Shown here: piece after piece, positions 9,695 through 17,733 of the stretch
How positions within the stretch are numbered: the first letter of the stretch is position 1
Layout: the number at the start of each line of letters is the position of its first letter
Source of the DNA: Paenibacillus rigui
Lineage (GTDB): Bacteria; Bacillota; Bacilli; Paenibacillales; NBRC-103111
Reading direction: 5' to 3'
DNA length: 46,534 bases
NCBI RefSeq assembly: GCF_002234615.1
Contig: NZ_NMQW01000056.1
Location: 1-46,534 of the forward strand
The notes under the pieces: model-generated
Told to the model about the DNA's origin: nothing
Databases searched by the model: none
Seen by the model: the letters and a program-made list of their open reading frames with translations, nothing else
Made by a program: the position numbers and the translations under genes

Positions 9695-9732
9695 AAAGCT
9701 CTTCCTCCCGTAAGGATCAGGAAGGGCTTTTT
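9695..9732. terminator. Bidirectional terminator between sinR and glycosidase gene
   Basis: AAAGCTCTTCCT (9695-9706) pairs with AGGAAGGGCTTT (9719-9730) with T-rich ends in both directions. It serves sinR on the plus strand and overlaps the 3' end of the convergent gene on the minus strand. Confidence 0.75.
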
Positions 9733-11933
9733 AGCTTTTGAAACGCTTCCTTCATCAGGTTGTAGCTTTGCTTCAACGTTTCGTGGTACTGGACCTTGTT
9801 CCAAGCAGGCCAGCTGTAAACAGGCAGCTTGGATACGGCTATGGACCGGGCGTCGGCTGCTTTGCCGCTTGCCGAGACGGTGCTGCCGCGTTCCGTTATC
9901 CATGGGACCAGCCGGATGCCTTTGGTCGTCATGGCTGCGAGCTTGCCGTCCTTGTCGCCGTAACTCATGACCTGCAGAGAGCTGGGATCGGTAAATCCAA
10001 GCAGCATCCAAGGGATGCGCATCTCGACCTTATTGCCCTTGGCCTGCCACATCGCGAGCGAATTGAAATCGGCAGAGGAGCGGTCGGTCGTCCCGCGCAG
10101 CAAGCGGCCTGCCGGGACGTCCTCGAACGGATAATATTGGGTCGAATCGGGAGGAATCATCTCCAAGCCGACAGCCAGCTTCCATGGTTTAAATAAGCCG
10201 GAATCGTCCTTCATTTCCTCAGGCTTCTCTTCAAGCATCCCGTATTGCTTTCCATACAACCGGGTATGAAAATCGTAATTGGACGCGATTTTCACTTCGC
10301 TTTCATTATCTTTCCCCAGAGTAATCAGCGTTTCCAAGCCTTCGTCCAGCTGACGGCCGCCGAGCTCGCTCGCATGCTTATTTCCTCCTGGAACGGTATC
10401 GACGCCCAGATTCAGCAGCTCCTGCTCGGGATTGAAGGGCTTATCGAGCTCGGCCAGGATGTAGACATAAGATTCATCGTGTGTCATGGTGATCGACTTC
10501 CAGCCGGGATAAGTCCCTTGAAGCACTTGCTTATTGTTTGCCGGGAGCGCATTCCAGTCGTTGTCCTCTCCATCCATGCGGAGGATGCCGTCCTTACCTG
10601 ACAGCTCCGCCACCAACCCGAAATACTGCTCGTTCGTCAGCACATTATGCCAGTATTTGCGCCGTGCTTGAGGAATTTCGAACTGCATTGTATTCCAGGT
10701 GCGTTTGAACCATTCATCCTGCCAAGAAAAAACAATGCCTCCGGCCATGCCTTCCGAGTGAATGTCCTGAAGCAGGGAGGCGTTAATCCGGCCTTGCTCC
10801 GCTTCATCGTGACCGCCTTGATTCCGGTTTTTGTTCGCTACATGACCGACACCGAAAGAGGAGGGAACGCCGAATTCGGTAATCATAACAGGCAAATCCT
10901 TGTGATAGGCTTTCAGGCTGCGCAAGTAGCTGCGGTACGTGTTAGGAGTACCATCCGCGTCCTTCACATGCTGAAGCGAAGTATCCAGCCGGAAAAAATC
11001 GGGATAATACGGATAAGCATGAAACGAGGCGAAATACCCGCCCTGCCAGCCGGCTGCGTCCAGATGCGTGGCATCAACGCTGACCATATCCTCTTGAATG
11101 AGAATTTCACCCGGATGGTTCAAAGGATCCGTTGTAACCCAGTTGGTGAAGGTTAACGGATGCTTCCAGCCGTTCTGCTCCTCCTGCACCGCGAGATGGT
11201 CCAGCAGCCGGGCAAGCCAGTTCTCGAACGGGCTCGCTTCAGGCTTTGCTGAAATATACGAGCCTTTGAAGCCGGTTTTGTCTTTATGCTTTTCATTGGT
11301 GTTCTTCACCATATTGGGCTCCCATTCTGTGCCCAGATGCCAAGCCAGAAGGTAGGGGCCTGCGTTAAAGCGGTACGCGCCGCTGGCTTTGCCGAAGCGT
11401 TCGGGGATTTCAACAGCGCCATATACTGCGCCTACGGCCAGTGTAATTTCATTTTCAAACTGCTTGTAGATTTCATCGAGATAGGCGTCTTTTTTCTCAA
11501 TCAATTCTTCCTCAGGAGTCCACACGCCTTGGATAAAATAAAGCGGCTGCTCCGCATGCTTCTGATTGTATTCCACCAAGGCTTCATAAAAGACCGGGGA
11601 AAGAATGGTATAGACGCGGATAGTGTTAGCTCCGAGCTCTTGAATTTGCTGGAACCATTTCAGGTACGTTTCCTTATCGATAGGCAGCTCACCGGGGTCA
11701 TGTCCCGGCAGCGCTGCGCCTACATTGACCCCCTTGACGAAGAAGGGAGACCATTGTTGCTTGTTGTATATTTCCAGGTGATCGCCCTGGGTGCGGAACT
11801 TGATGTGCGACCCGTCGGAGCTTTGCATGCTCTCAACCTTCTTGGCAGGCCAATAATGCCACAGGAGCAAGCCGACGAGCGCAACGGCCAGCAGCCGCAC
11901 GATCCAGGTAACGGATAGATGGGCCCTTTTCAT
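9717..11933 (-). CDS. Membrane-anchored GH-A-type glycosidase with C-terminal CBM9-like domain (last gene of minus arm)
   Basis: 738 residues; ATG with AAGGAG 8 nt upstream. A single N-terminal membrane anchor (residues about 10-28) leaves the rest outside the cell. Residues about 50-430 look like a clan GH-A TIM barrel (GH2/GH5-like): GVNVGA..PG at the start, the acid/base-like GTEWEP with Glu203 and the nucleophile-like ITEFGVPSS with Glu353, both at the ends of expected strands. Residues about 465-700 resemble a CBM9/DOMON-like sandwich (HDESYVYILAEL; VEMRIPWMLLGFTDPSS). It is closely related along its whole length to the gene at 21313-23583, including the block FTNWVTTDPLNHP. It probably trims or transfers the polymer made by this locus; substrate unknown. 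Confidence 0.8.
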   Translation of the reverse strand: MKRAHLSVTWIVRLLAVALVGLLLWHYWPAKKVESMQSSDGSHIKFRTQGDHLEIYNKQQWSPFFVKGVNVGAALPGHDPGELPIDKETYLKWFQQIQELGANTIRVYTILSPVFYEALVEYNQKHAEQPLYFIQGVWTPEEELIEKKDAYLDEIYKQFENEITLAVGAVYGAVEIPERFGKASGAYRFNAGPYLLAWHLGTEWEPNMVKNTNEKHKDKTGFKGSYISAKPEASPFENWLARLLDHLAVQEEQNGWKHPLTFTNWVTTDPLNHPGEILIQEDMVSVDATHLDAAGWQGGYFASFHAYPYYPDFFRLDTSLQHVKDADGTPNTYRSYLRSLKAYHKDLPVMITEFGVPSSFGVGHVANKNRNQGGHDEAEQGRINASLLQDIHSEGMAGGIVFSWQDEWFKRTWNTMQFEIPQARRKYWHNVLTNEQYFGLVAELSGKDGILRMDGEDNDWNALPANNKQVLQGTYPGWKSITMTHDESYVYILAELDKPFNPEQELLNLGVDTVPGGNKHASELGGRQLDEGLETLITLGKDNESEVKIASNYDFHTRLYGKQYGMLEEKPEEMKDDSGLFKPWKLAVGLEMIPPDSTQYYPFEDVPAGRLLRGTTDRSSADFNSLAMWQAKGNKVEMRIPWMLLGFTDPSSLQVMSYGDKDGKLAAMTTKGIRLVPWITERGSTVSASGKAADARSIAVSKLPVYSWPAWNKVQYHETLKQSYNLMKEAFQKLKSPS

Positions 11934-11977
11934 GGCATGAACTCCTTAAACGTTTTCGGAGAAAACCGGCGTCCGGC

Positions 11978-12793
11978 TTATGCGAGCAGCCTCCGCAGGC
12001 GAGCCTCCAGCTCCACGGGAGAGAACGGCTTTTTGATAATATCGGCGACGCCGAGCTCAAAGCACTTATATATATCCTGCTCGACGCTAAGGTCCGTCAG
12101 AACGACAACCTGGCAGTCAGGAGCTTGCTCAGACCGGGCCACGCGGTGGATCAATTGGTACCCGTCCATCGCAGGGAGCATCAGCTCCGTAAGGACGAGG
12201 TCCGGCTTCACGGCTTCAATAAGCCGCAGCCCCTCCAAGCCGTCTTGGGCGGGATGGACGTCGTAGCCTTGATGGCCAAGACGAATGTGGAGAAATTCCT
12301 GCAAATCCGCATTCGGTTCGACCATAACGATGCTCGGCGCGGAAATTGTACGCGGCTGACCGGAATAAATAGCTATCTCATGCTCCGTTCCCTCCGATGG
12401 CCCGAGATGGGACATGAAATCGTTCAGCGCTTCCGGCGCGACCGGCGCGCTTTCTGGAAAGCTTGCGACGGCAATGCCTCCGGAGAGGAAGCCGGCGTCC
12501 TGCAGGAATGCTTTTACCGTTAAAGACAGAAAGTGGGTAAACGACAGGGATTGTCCCGGCAGCAGTACCGTCAAGACGGCATCGTCAGCATCATAAGCGC
12601 CAATCACCTTCAGATTCAAGTCTTCCATTTTTAATCTGGTTTCCAGATCCTGAAGCACGATGGAGCGCAAAACCCCTGTTCGCGCGGCAATCATGCCGCA
12701 GCTCTGCCATCCTGCGGGTGATTGAAGCACCTGTTGAATTTGATGGTACAAACGCTCTGACAATAGGGATTCGGATAGCAGCGAAGAATTCAT
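11978..12793 (-). CDS. Degenerate GGDEF plus pseudo-receiver regulatory protein
   Basis: 271 residues from ATG 12793 (GGAG upstream; the earlier GTG has no spaced RBS). Residues about 12-130 read like a degenerate GGDEF domain: VIGAYDADDAVLTVLLPG replaces the signature region and GGIAVASFPESA matches the end of the fold, with no GGDEF residues and no clear RxxD inhibitory site. Residues about 153-271 form a receiver domain with the conserved Thr233 (VVVLTD) and Lys (IIKKPFSP). The phospho-acceptor Asp is replaced by Glu203 (PDLVLTELMLPAMDG) and the acidic pair is reduced to VEPN. No DNA-binding domain is present. It follows the GT2 gene by 50 nt and probably controls the synthase allosterically, comparable with degenerate-GGDEF YdaK in the B. 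subtilis yda operon. Function is inferred. Confidence 0.8.
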   Translation of the reverse strand: MNSSLLSESLLSERLYHQIQQVLQSPAGWQSCGMIAARTGVLRSIVLQDLETRLKMEDLNLKVIGAYDADDAVLTVLLPGQSLSFTHFLSLTVKAFLQDAGFLSGGIAVASFPESAPVAPEALNDFMSHLGPSEGTEHEIAIYSGQPRTISAPSIVMVEPNADLQEFLHIRLGHQGYDVHPAQDGLEGLRLIEAVKPDLVLTELMLPAMDGYQLIHRVARSEQAPDCQVVVLTDLSVEQDIYKCFELGVADIIKKPFSPVELEARLRRLLA

Positions 12794-12843
12794 CTGTGTA
12801 ATCACTCCATTTCGATTCGTTTGTGTAACCTGTGCCGTTGTTC

Positions 12844-14310
12844 TTATGAGATCGCTTGAGCCTTGGAAGCATTGGTGCCGGTTGCGGCGGATCCGGTGTT
12901 CGCGGCAGTATCTTCCTTCCAGCTGCGCCGTACCATGTTCCCCCAGCCGTTATTGCGCCGAACGTAATCCCAGTGGCCAAGCAGCTTCCAAAAGGCGTTT
13001 AATTGATCATAATAAACGGAAATGACGATAGAAATACCGAGAATGCGCAGCAGGCTTGGACCGCTGACCCGGCGTCCCATGGCTATTTCCTCAATGATAA
13101 GCGACCCGAGCGTGAATACGAGCCCGATCAGCAGGTTGGCCAGCAGGAAGACGAGCAGCACAGGCAGCTGAGTCATATCCATCAGCACATAGCCAGCCAG
13201 CGCAGCCAAGCCGGATAACCGGATGTAGGGGCTGACCGTTTCGTACAAAATGGTGTAAGGCAGCGATAGCCAGCCGATCACCTTATATTTCGGAATAAAC
13301 AGCATGGAGCGGAATCGGATCACATTCCACAAGGTTCCCCGGATCCAACGGCGTCGTTGGGACCCCAGAATACTTAGCGTATCGGGAGCCTGCGTCCAGC
13401 AGACCGCATCGGGGCAGAAGATGATTTTGTAAGGCAAATTTCTGGCGAGCATATACCGGTGCAGCTTCATGACGATATTCATATCTTCGCCGGGGCAATC
13501 TTCCTCGTAGCCGCCGACCTCGATCAAGTAGTCCTTGCGGAACAGCCCGAAGGCGCCGGACACGATCAGTAATCCATTCATGGAGCTCCAGCCGATCCGT
13601 CCGCCGAGAAAGGCCTTCATATACTCTACATATTGAATGGCAGGGAGCCACTTGTTCGATAAGCGAATGGAGGTAACCCGTCCATCCTCTACAGTACTTC
13701 CGTTGGCAATGCGGACATTGCCGCCGATGGCGATATGCTCCTCAGGGTTTTCCATATATACCTTCACCAAGCGGATCAGTGCGTCTTTTTCCAATAAGCT
13801 GTCTGCGTCAATGGTTGCGACAAGCGGGTATTTGGCTACATTAATGCCGGCATTCAACGCATCCGCCTTACCTCCGTTCGCCTTATCGATAACAATAAGC
13901 TTCGGATACTGCGGGTTGTGATACATTTGCTTGATCTGCTTTGAAGGCACCAACGACCGGAACGCAGTGAACCGGCAGGGCTTCAGGTCAAAGGCTTCCA
14001 CCAGCACTTGAAGGGTACGATCCTTGGAGCCGTCATTGATCACGACGACCTCATAGACGGGAAATTCCAGCAGCATTAAGGAACGGACGCTTTCAATAAT
14101 GGTCAGCTCCTCATTGTGTGAGGGAACCAGAATCGATACGGGCGGAACATGCTCCGAGCCTGCGAGCTCGCGGAAGCGGGAATACATGGTGCTTTTGACC
14201 AAGGACAGCATTTTTTGATGGGACACAGCCAGAATGAAAAAATATAGGATGCTGGACCCGATAATCAAGTAAGTGGCGACGACGCCATAATCCAGTAAAA
14301 ATGGTCTCAT
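12844..14310 (-). CDS. Processive family 2 glycosyltransferase (polysaccharide synthase)
   Basis: 488 residues, BcsA/PgaC/HasA-like. One N-terminal membrane segment (about 10-30), a cytosolic GT2 domain (about 55-330) and three to four C-terminal membrane segments. The processive GT2 motifs are all present: Asp93 in INDGS, D168-A-D170 (UDP/metal), GED with Asp276 (base), and Q318-RRRW (acceptor/product binding). Such enzymes polymerise UDP-sugars and extrude the chain. Its ATG overlaps the stop of the HEAT gene (ATGA), so the two are translationally coupled. GlmS upstream in the same operon points to UDP-GlcNAc as a possible donor, but sugar specificity cannot be read from sequence. Confidence 0.88.
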   Translation of the reverse strand: MRPFLLDYGVVATYLIIGSSILYFFILAVSHQKMLSLVKSTMYSRFRELAGSEHVPPVSILVPSHNEELTIIESVRSLMLLEFPVYEVVVINDGSKDRTLQVLVEAFDLKPCRFTAFRSLVPSKQIKQMYHNPQYPKLIVIDKANGGKADALNAGINVAKYPLVATIDADSLLEKDALIRLVKVYMENPEEHIAIGGNVRIANGSTVEDGRVTSIRLSNKWLPAIQYVEYMKAFLGGRIGWSSMNGLLIVSGAFGLFRKDYLIEVGGYEEDCPGEDMNIVMKLHRYMLARNLPYKIIFCPDAVCWTQAPDTLSILGSQRRRWIRGTLWNVIRFRSMLFIPKYKVIGWLSLPYTILYETVSPYIRLSGLAALAGYVLMDMTQLPVLLVFLLANLLIGLVFTLGSLIIEEIAMGRRVSGPSLLRILGISIVISVYYDQLNAFWKLLGHWDYVRRNNGWGNMVRRSWKEDTAANTGSAATGTNASKAQAIS

Positions 14311-15521
14311 CCGGCTCCTCTTTCTACGAACCGATGGGGACTGAACTCATTTTGAAGGCTCGTGTAGTTTTGTTGAAAAATCGTCCGATACATATGGGAC
14401 ATTTCGTTCAGAAAAGGAATGTGCCGCACTTCTTCGGCTGCGGCCGCGATGGCTTGATCCATTTTCTCATGAATGGCATCCCATGTTGCGTCCAAGAGCG
14501 ATTCCGATGGGGCGGCGTGGGCCGTTTCGCATAGCGCTTTGAAGCCTTCGAGCCCGAGACGGGCCAGGCTTTGCGCGCTGTTGTAGCGAACCCACCATTG
14601 TTCATCGGTTAAGGAGGCTTTCAACGGCTCCATATCGAATAGCAGCTGATGCGCACCGATGGCTTTGGCGGCGGCAGCCCGGATCTCCCAGTCGGGGTGT
14701 GCCAGCAGCTCGCTGACACGCCCGGGCAGGAGAAGATGGGGGTCGTTCAGCAGCAGCTTGGCCGCACGAACGCGGACCTCCTTGGCATCGGATGAAATTA
14801 GCCGCTCCAGCGATGTCACGCTGCTGGGCCGATTGCTGCCGGATAAGCCGGTCAGCGCCAGCAGAAGCAGTGTCTCATCACTCTCCGTATCCAGCATTTC
14901 ATGATAGACGGGTACGGCATCCACGGACGAAGACGAGATGATGTCGGCAATGAGCTGCCGGGCCTGCGGGTGCTGCTTCGCGAGCAGCGCGATGAGCTTG
15001 TGCAGCTCCTCCGGCTTTTGCGCGCATTTGGCGGCAGCCCGCCCGATGACGAAGGCGGTCGATTCAGCCGTCTCGCGCTCCAGCAGCGCGAGCAGCGTTT
15101 CTGTGCATTCAGCGGCCCTCATCACACCCAGAAGATGGGCCGCCTCGACGCGGACCCAATGCCATGGGCTGCTCAGCCGCTTTCGCTCGGCCTCAACGAG
15201 GCCGATATCCCGGCACAGCGCCGTAAGCTTATCCCTGTGCCGTCCGTGGATCGTTTCGATCCATTCAAGCAGCTTGGATTGCACCGCTCTGAGCTCCATC
15301 CCGGTTAAAGGGCCGGGCGGAGGCTGAAGGGCATCGTGGTCATCCATCTGGATGCTCAAATAAGTGAAATAGTCCTGATGCTTGGCAAGGCTTTGCTTCA
15401 TTTGCTCGGCGGTCCTTTGATTGCGGAATCGCAGCAGCCCCAAGACGGTGAACCCGCCCGCTATTGCGGCTCCCAGGACGTACAACACGGAAGCCGCTTC
15501 TTGTAATGGCTCCATCTCCAT
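14307..15521 (-). CDS. Membrane-anchored HEAT-repeat protein
   Basis: 404 residues; AAGGAG 8 nt before ATG. One membrane segment near residues 10-30, then a charged linker, and about five to six HEAT-type helical repeats from residue about 115 to 330 (for example SPWHWVRVEAAHLLGVMRA, EVRVRAAKLLLNDP, DWEIRAAAAKAIGAH, QWWVRYNSAQSLARLG). HEAT repeats are protein-binding scaffolds. The 4-nt overlap with the GT2 synthase gene suggests fixed stoichiometry, so I infer an accessory subunit that docks the synthase and perhaps the pseudo-receiver. The role resembles that of TPR proteins in other polysaccharide secretion systems. Confidence 0.8.
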   Translation of the reverse strand: MEMEPLQEAASVLYVLGAAIAGGFTVLGLLRFRNQRTAEQMKQSLAKHQDYFTYLSIQMDDHDALQPPPGPLTGMELRAVQSKLLEWIETIHGRHRDKLTALCRDIGLVEAERKRLSSPWHWVRVEAAHLLGVMRAAECTETLLALLERETAESTAFVIGRAAAKCAQKPEELHKLIALLAKQHPQARQLIADIISSSSVDAVPVYHEMLDTESDETLLLLALTGLSGSNRPSSVTSLERLISSDAKEVRVRAAKLLLNDPHLLLPGRVSELLAHPDWEIRAAAAKAIGAHQLLFDMEPLKASLTDEQWWVRYNSAQSLARLGLEGFKALCETAHAAPSESLLDATWDAIHEKMDQAIAAAAEEVRHIPFLNEMSHMYRTIFQQNYTSLQNEFSPHRFVERGAG

Positions 15522-15552
15522 ACGTTTCTCTCCTTCCGCAACAATAGGTCTC

Positions 15553-17382
15553 TTATTCGACCGTTACGCTTTTGGCTAAATTACGCGGCTTGTCTACATC
15601 ATTGCCGCGAAGCGTCGCCGTGTAATAGGCAAGCAGCTGGAGCGGGATCACCGCTACGGCAGGCGTCAGCAGGGCGTGGGTATGCGGTACGTAAATCACG
15701 TGATCCGCGGTTTTGGCCAGCTCCATATTGCCCTCGAGGGCAATCCCGATGACGTACGCTCCGCGTGCTTTCACTTCTTTTATGTTGCTGATCGTTTTCT
15801 CCAGCAGCCGCTCGTCCGTAGCCAGGGCGATGACCGGCGTTCCCTCCTCAATCAGAGCAAGAGACCCATGCTTCAATTCGCCAGCGGCGTAAGCTTCCGA
15901 ATGGATGTAGGAAATTTCTTTGAGCTTGAGGGAGGCCTCCATAGCGACACTGTAATCCAGGCCGCGGCCGATAAAAAACAGGTGCTCATGCCGTGTGATT
16001 TGATGAGCCAGCTGTTCAATCGGCTGCAGCCGCTGCAGCATCTCTTCTACCTGCACAGGCAGCCGCTCCAGCAGGGCCAGCATTTCGACTAGCATTACCT
16101 TATCGATCGTTCCCCGGGCTTCAGCCATGCGTAAGGCCAGCAGATAGAACGCGATAAGCTGGGAAGTATAGGCTTTGGTTGAGGCGACCGCGATTTCGGG
16201 TCCTGCAAGGGTGAAGAGCACATCCTCCGCCTCCCGGGCGACAGAGCTCCCGACCACATTGGTAATAGCCATCACGCGGGCTCCGCGCTCCTTGGCTTCT
16301 TTCATGGCGGCCAACGTATCCGCCGTTTCACCGGATTGGCTGACGGCAATCACAAGGGTATGGTCCGGAACGACAGGCATCCGGTATCTGTACTCGGAGG
16401 CCAGATCGACCTCGACCGGAATTCGTGTCAGCCGTTCGATGACCGTTTTCCCGACAAGGGCTGCGTGATAGGCTGTTCCGCATGCGACCATTTGAATATG
16501 GCGTACGTCCCGAGCCTGTTCGTCGGTCAAATGCATCCCGGGTAAAACGACGCTCTGATTGGCTTCGTCGATCCGTCCCCGCATCGTATCGCGGTAGGCA
16601 CGCGGCTGTTCGTGGATTTCCTTCAGCATGAAGGTATCAAAGCCGTTCTTTTCCGCCATCAGGAGGTCCCAATCGATATGAAACAGCTGGGTCGCGATAA
16701 AATTGCCTTCCAGCGTCATCAGGTCTACGCCCTCACGGGTCAGTACGGCCATTTCTCCGTCATTCAAAATGTAGACATCCCGCGTATATTCCAGAATCGC
16801 CGGAATGTCGGACCCGATAAAGTTCTCCCCGTGGCCGACGCCGATAATTAACGGGCTTGCATGGCGGACGGCGACCAGCTTGTCCGGTTCATGCTCGGAC
16901 AGAACGGCGATAGCATAGGCCCCGCGGATTCGGCCGATCGCATGGCGAACGGCTTGAATCAAGCTTCCTTCATAATGATGCGCAATGAGATGGGACAGCA
17001 CCTCGGTGTCGGTTTCCGAGACGAACCGGTAGCCTAGCGCTTCCAGCTCCTCTTTAAGCTGCAAGTGATTTTCTATAATGCCGTTATGTACAACGGAAAT
17101 CGTTCGGTCTTGATCGGTATGGGGATGGGAATTTTCATCCGAAGGCTTCCCATGAGTCGCCCAGCGCGTATGGCCGATGCCGGCCGATCCGGTCAGGGGC
17201 TCGTTTTGCAGACGATGCTCCAGCTCCGTAATTCTTCCCTTCGCTTTGCTTAATTGAAGACCGTTTTCGGTATAAATGGCCACGCCGGCCGAGTCATACC
17301 CCCGGTACTCCAATTTTTTCAATCCTTCCAAAAGAATAGATTGTGAATCTCTGTTGCCGATGTAACCTACAATACCGCACAT
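15553..17382 (-). CDS. glmS: Glutamine-fructose-6-phosphate aminotransferase (isomerizing)
   Basis: 609 residues, full length. The N-terminal glutaminase starts MCGIVGYIG with the catalytic Cys after Met removal and contains EYRGYDSAG, HTRWATHG and HNGIIEN. Two SIS domains follow (SQSGETADT; AVASTKAYTSQ) and the C-terminal tail is KPRNLAKSVTVE. It makes glucosamine-6-phosphate from fructose-6-P and glutamine for UDP-GlcNAc. RBS AGGAGGAG is 8-9 nt before ATG. Its leader lacks any recognisable glmS ribozyme and instead has SinR-like dyads, and it heads the polysaccharide arm with a 31-nt gap to the next gene. It is therefore probably a dedicated second copy rather than the housekeeping one. Confidence 0.95.
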   Translation of the reverse strand: MCGIVGYIGNRDSQSILLEGLKKLEYRGYDSAGVAIYTENGLQLSKAKGRITELEHRLQNEPLTGSAGIGHTRWATHGKPSDENSHPHTDQDRTISVVHNGIIENHLQLKEELEALGYRFVSETDTEVLSHLIAHHYEGSLIQAVRHAIGRIRGAYAIAVLSEHEPDKLVAVRHASPLIIGVGHGENFIGSDIPAILEYTRDVYILNDGEMAVLTREGVDLMTLEGNFIATQLFHIDWDLLMAEKNGFDTFMLKEIHEQPRAYRDTMRGRIDEANQSVVLPGMHLTDEQARDVRHIQMVACGTAYHAALVGKTVIERLTRIPVEVDLASEYRYRMPVVPDHTLVIAVSQSGETADTLAAMKEAKERGARVMAITNVVGSSVAREAEDVLFTLAGPEIAVASTKAYTSQLIAFYLLALRMAEARGTIDKVMLVEMLALLERLPVQVEEMLQRLQPIEQLAHQITRHEHLFFIGRGLDYSVAMEASLKLKEISYIHSEAYAAGELKHGSLALIEEGTPVIALATDERLLEKTISNIKEVKARGAYVIGIALEGNMELAKTADHVIYVPHTHALLTPAVAVIPLQLLAYYTATLRGNDVDKPRNLAKSVTVE

Positions 17383-17401
17383 CAGTTACTCCTCCTCATG
17401 A

Positions 17402-17524
17402 TCATTTTGATGGGATTGATCTTTTTTTCATTTCAATCATACGTTTGAGCTCTTCCCGGCTGATTCCGGCATTCAATGCGTCGATGTGCCATCGATCCTT
17501 AGTTGTAGCTTCCTTGTAAGTGCA
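17402..17524 (-). CDS. SinI-like micro-ORF leading the glmS arm (start codon uncertain)
   Basis: On the minus strand, a frame ending at TGA 17404-17402 encodes RWHIDALNAGISREELKRMI followed by EMKKRSIPSK. This lines up with SinI/SinR DHR domains (compare EAKEANISPEEI of B. subtilis SinI and REAMASGISKEQF of the SinR here). The frame is open upstream through the dyads, but there is no in-frame ATG, GTG or TTG; the nearest possible initiator is CTG at 17524-17522. It may use a rare start, be a remnant, or carry an indel. It ends 19 nt before glmS, immediately upstream of the glmS RBS, so it would be co-transcribed. If made, it would be a locus-specific anti-repressor. Homology is moderately sure, expression is not. 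Confidence 0.45.
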   Translation of the reverse strand, partial: CTYKEATTKDRWHIDALNAGISREELKRMIEMKKRSIPSK

Positions 17525-17537
17525 GGTGTCCCAGAGG

Positions 17538-17555
17538 ACGTTCTATATACAGAAC
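17538..17555. promoter_or_regulatory. SinR-like operator O1
   Basis: CGTTCTATATACAGAACG: perfect inverted arms CGTTCT/AGAACG around 6 bp. GTTCT-N6-AGAAC is the spacing of SinR dyads; the sixth base of each GTTCTYT half is a purine here. It lies downstream of the candidate -10 of the glmS arm, in the leader. Confidence 0.65.
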
Positions 17556-17562
17556 GGAGGGA

Positions 17563-17580
17563 ATGTTCCATATACAGAAC
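17563..17580. promoter_or_regulatory. SinR-like operator O2
   Basis: TGTTCCATATACAGAACG repeats O1 with two changes, at a start-to-start distance of 25 bp. It sits immediately after the predicted transcription start of the glmS arm (about 17583 on the minus strand). Confidence 0.6.
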
Positions 17581-17589
17581 GATAAGTGC

Positions 17590-17618
17590 AGTATAGCGCA
17601 AAGAAACAGAAAATAAAA
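17590..17618 (-). promoter_or_regulatory. Candidate promoter of the glmS arm
   Basis: A minus-strand TATACT (17595-17590) would be a good sigma-A -10 box; the matching -35 position (TTTTAT at 17618-17613) is weak. Transcription from here would read straight into O2 and O1, which suits roadblock-type repression. Confidence 0.4.
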
Positions 17619-17699
17619 ATCGAAAAATGCGGATAATTTCGTTTTAGCGAACAAAATCCTTTAAATACCTCCGTTATTCTCCAAAAACCGGCATGATTC

Positions 17700-17717
17700 T
17701 GTTCTTTATATAGAATG
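17700..17717. promoter_or_regulatory. SinR-like operator O3 over the ubiA -35
   Basis: TGTTCTTTATATAGAATG. The left half GTTCTTT fits the SinR half-site GTTCTYT exactly; the right half has one mismatch in the core. It covers the -35 TTTATA of the ubiA promoter. Confidence 0.6.
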
Positions 17718-17733
17718 ATTTGTTCGATATAAT
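17705..17733 (+). promoter_or_regulatory. Sigma-A promoter of the ubiA arm
   Basis: TTTATA (17705-17710), 17-bp spacer, TATAAT (17728-17733). The expected start near 17740 gives a leader of about 70 nt before the ubiA-like ATG. It overlaps operators O3 and O4. Confidence 0.65.

Noticed and set aside
11978-12793. Ordinary DNA-binding response regulator
   Set aside because: There is no output DNA-binding domain, the receiver is at the C-terminus, and the phospho-acceptor Asp is missing.
17538-17580. LexA (SOS) boxes at the GTTCT/AGAAC dyads
   Set aside because: The Bacillus LexA box has the opposite orientation (CGAAC-N4-GTTCG). Here GTTC comes first and GAAC last, as in SinR dyads.
17383-17700. 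glmS ribozyme upstream of glmS
   Set aside because: The minus-strand leader was read for the conserved ribozyme core and none was found; it holds a SinI-like frame and dyads instead.
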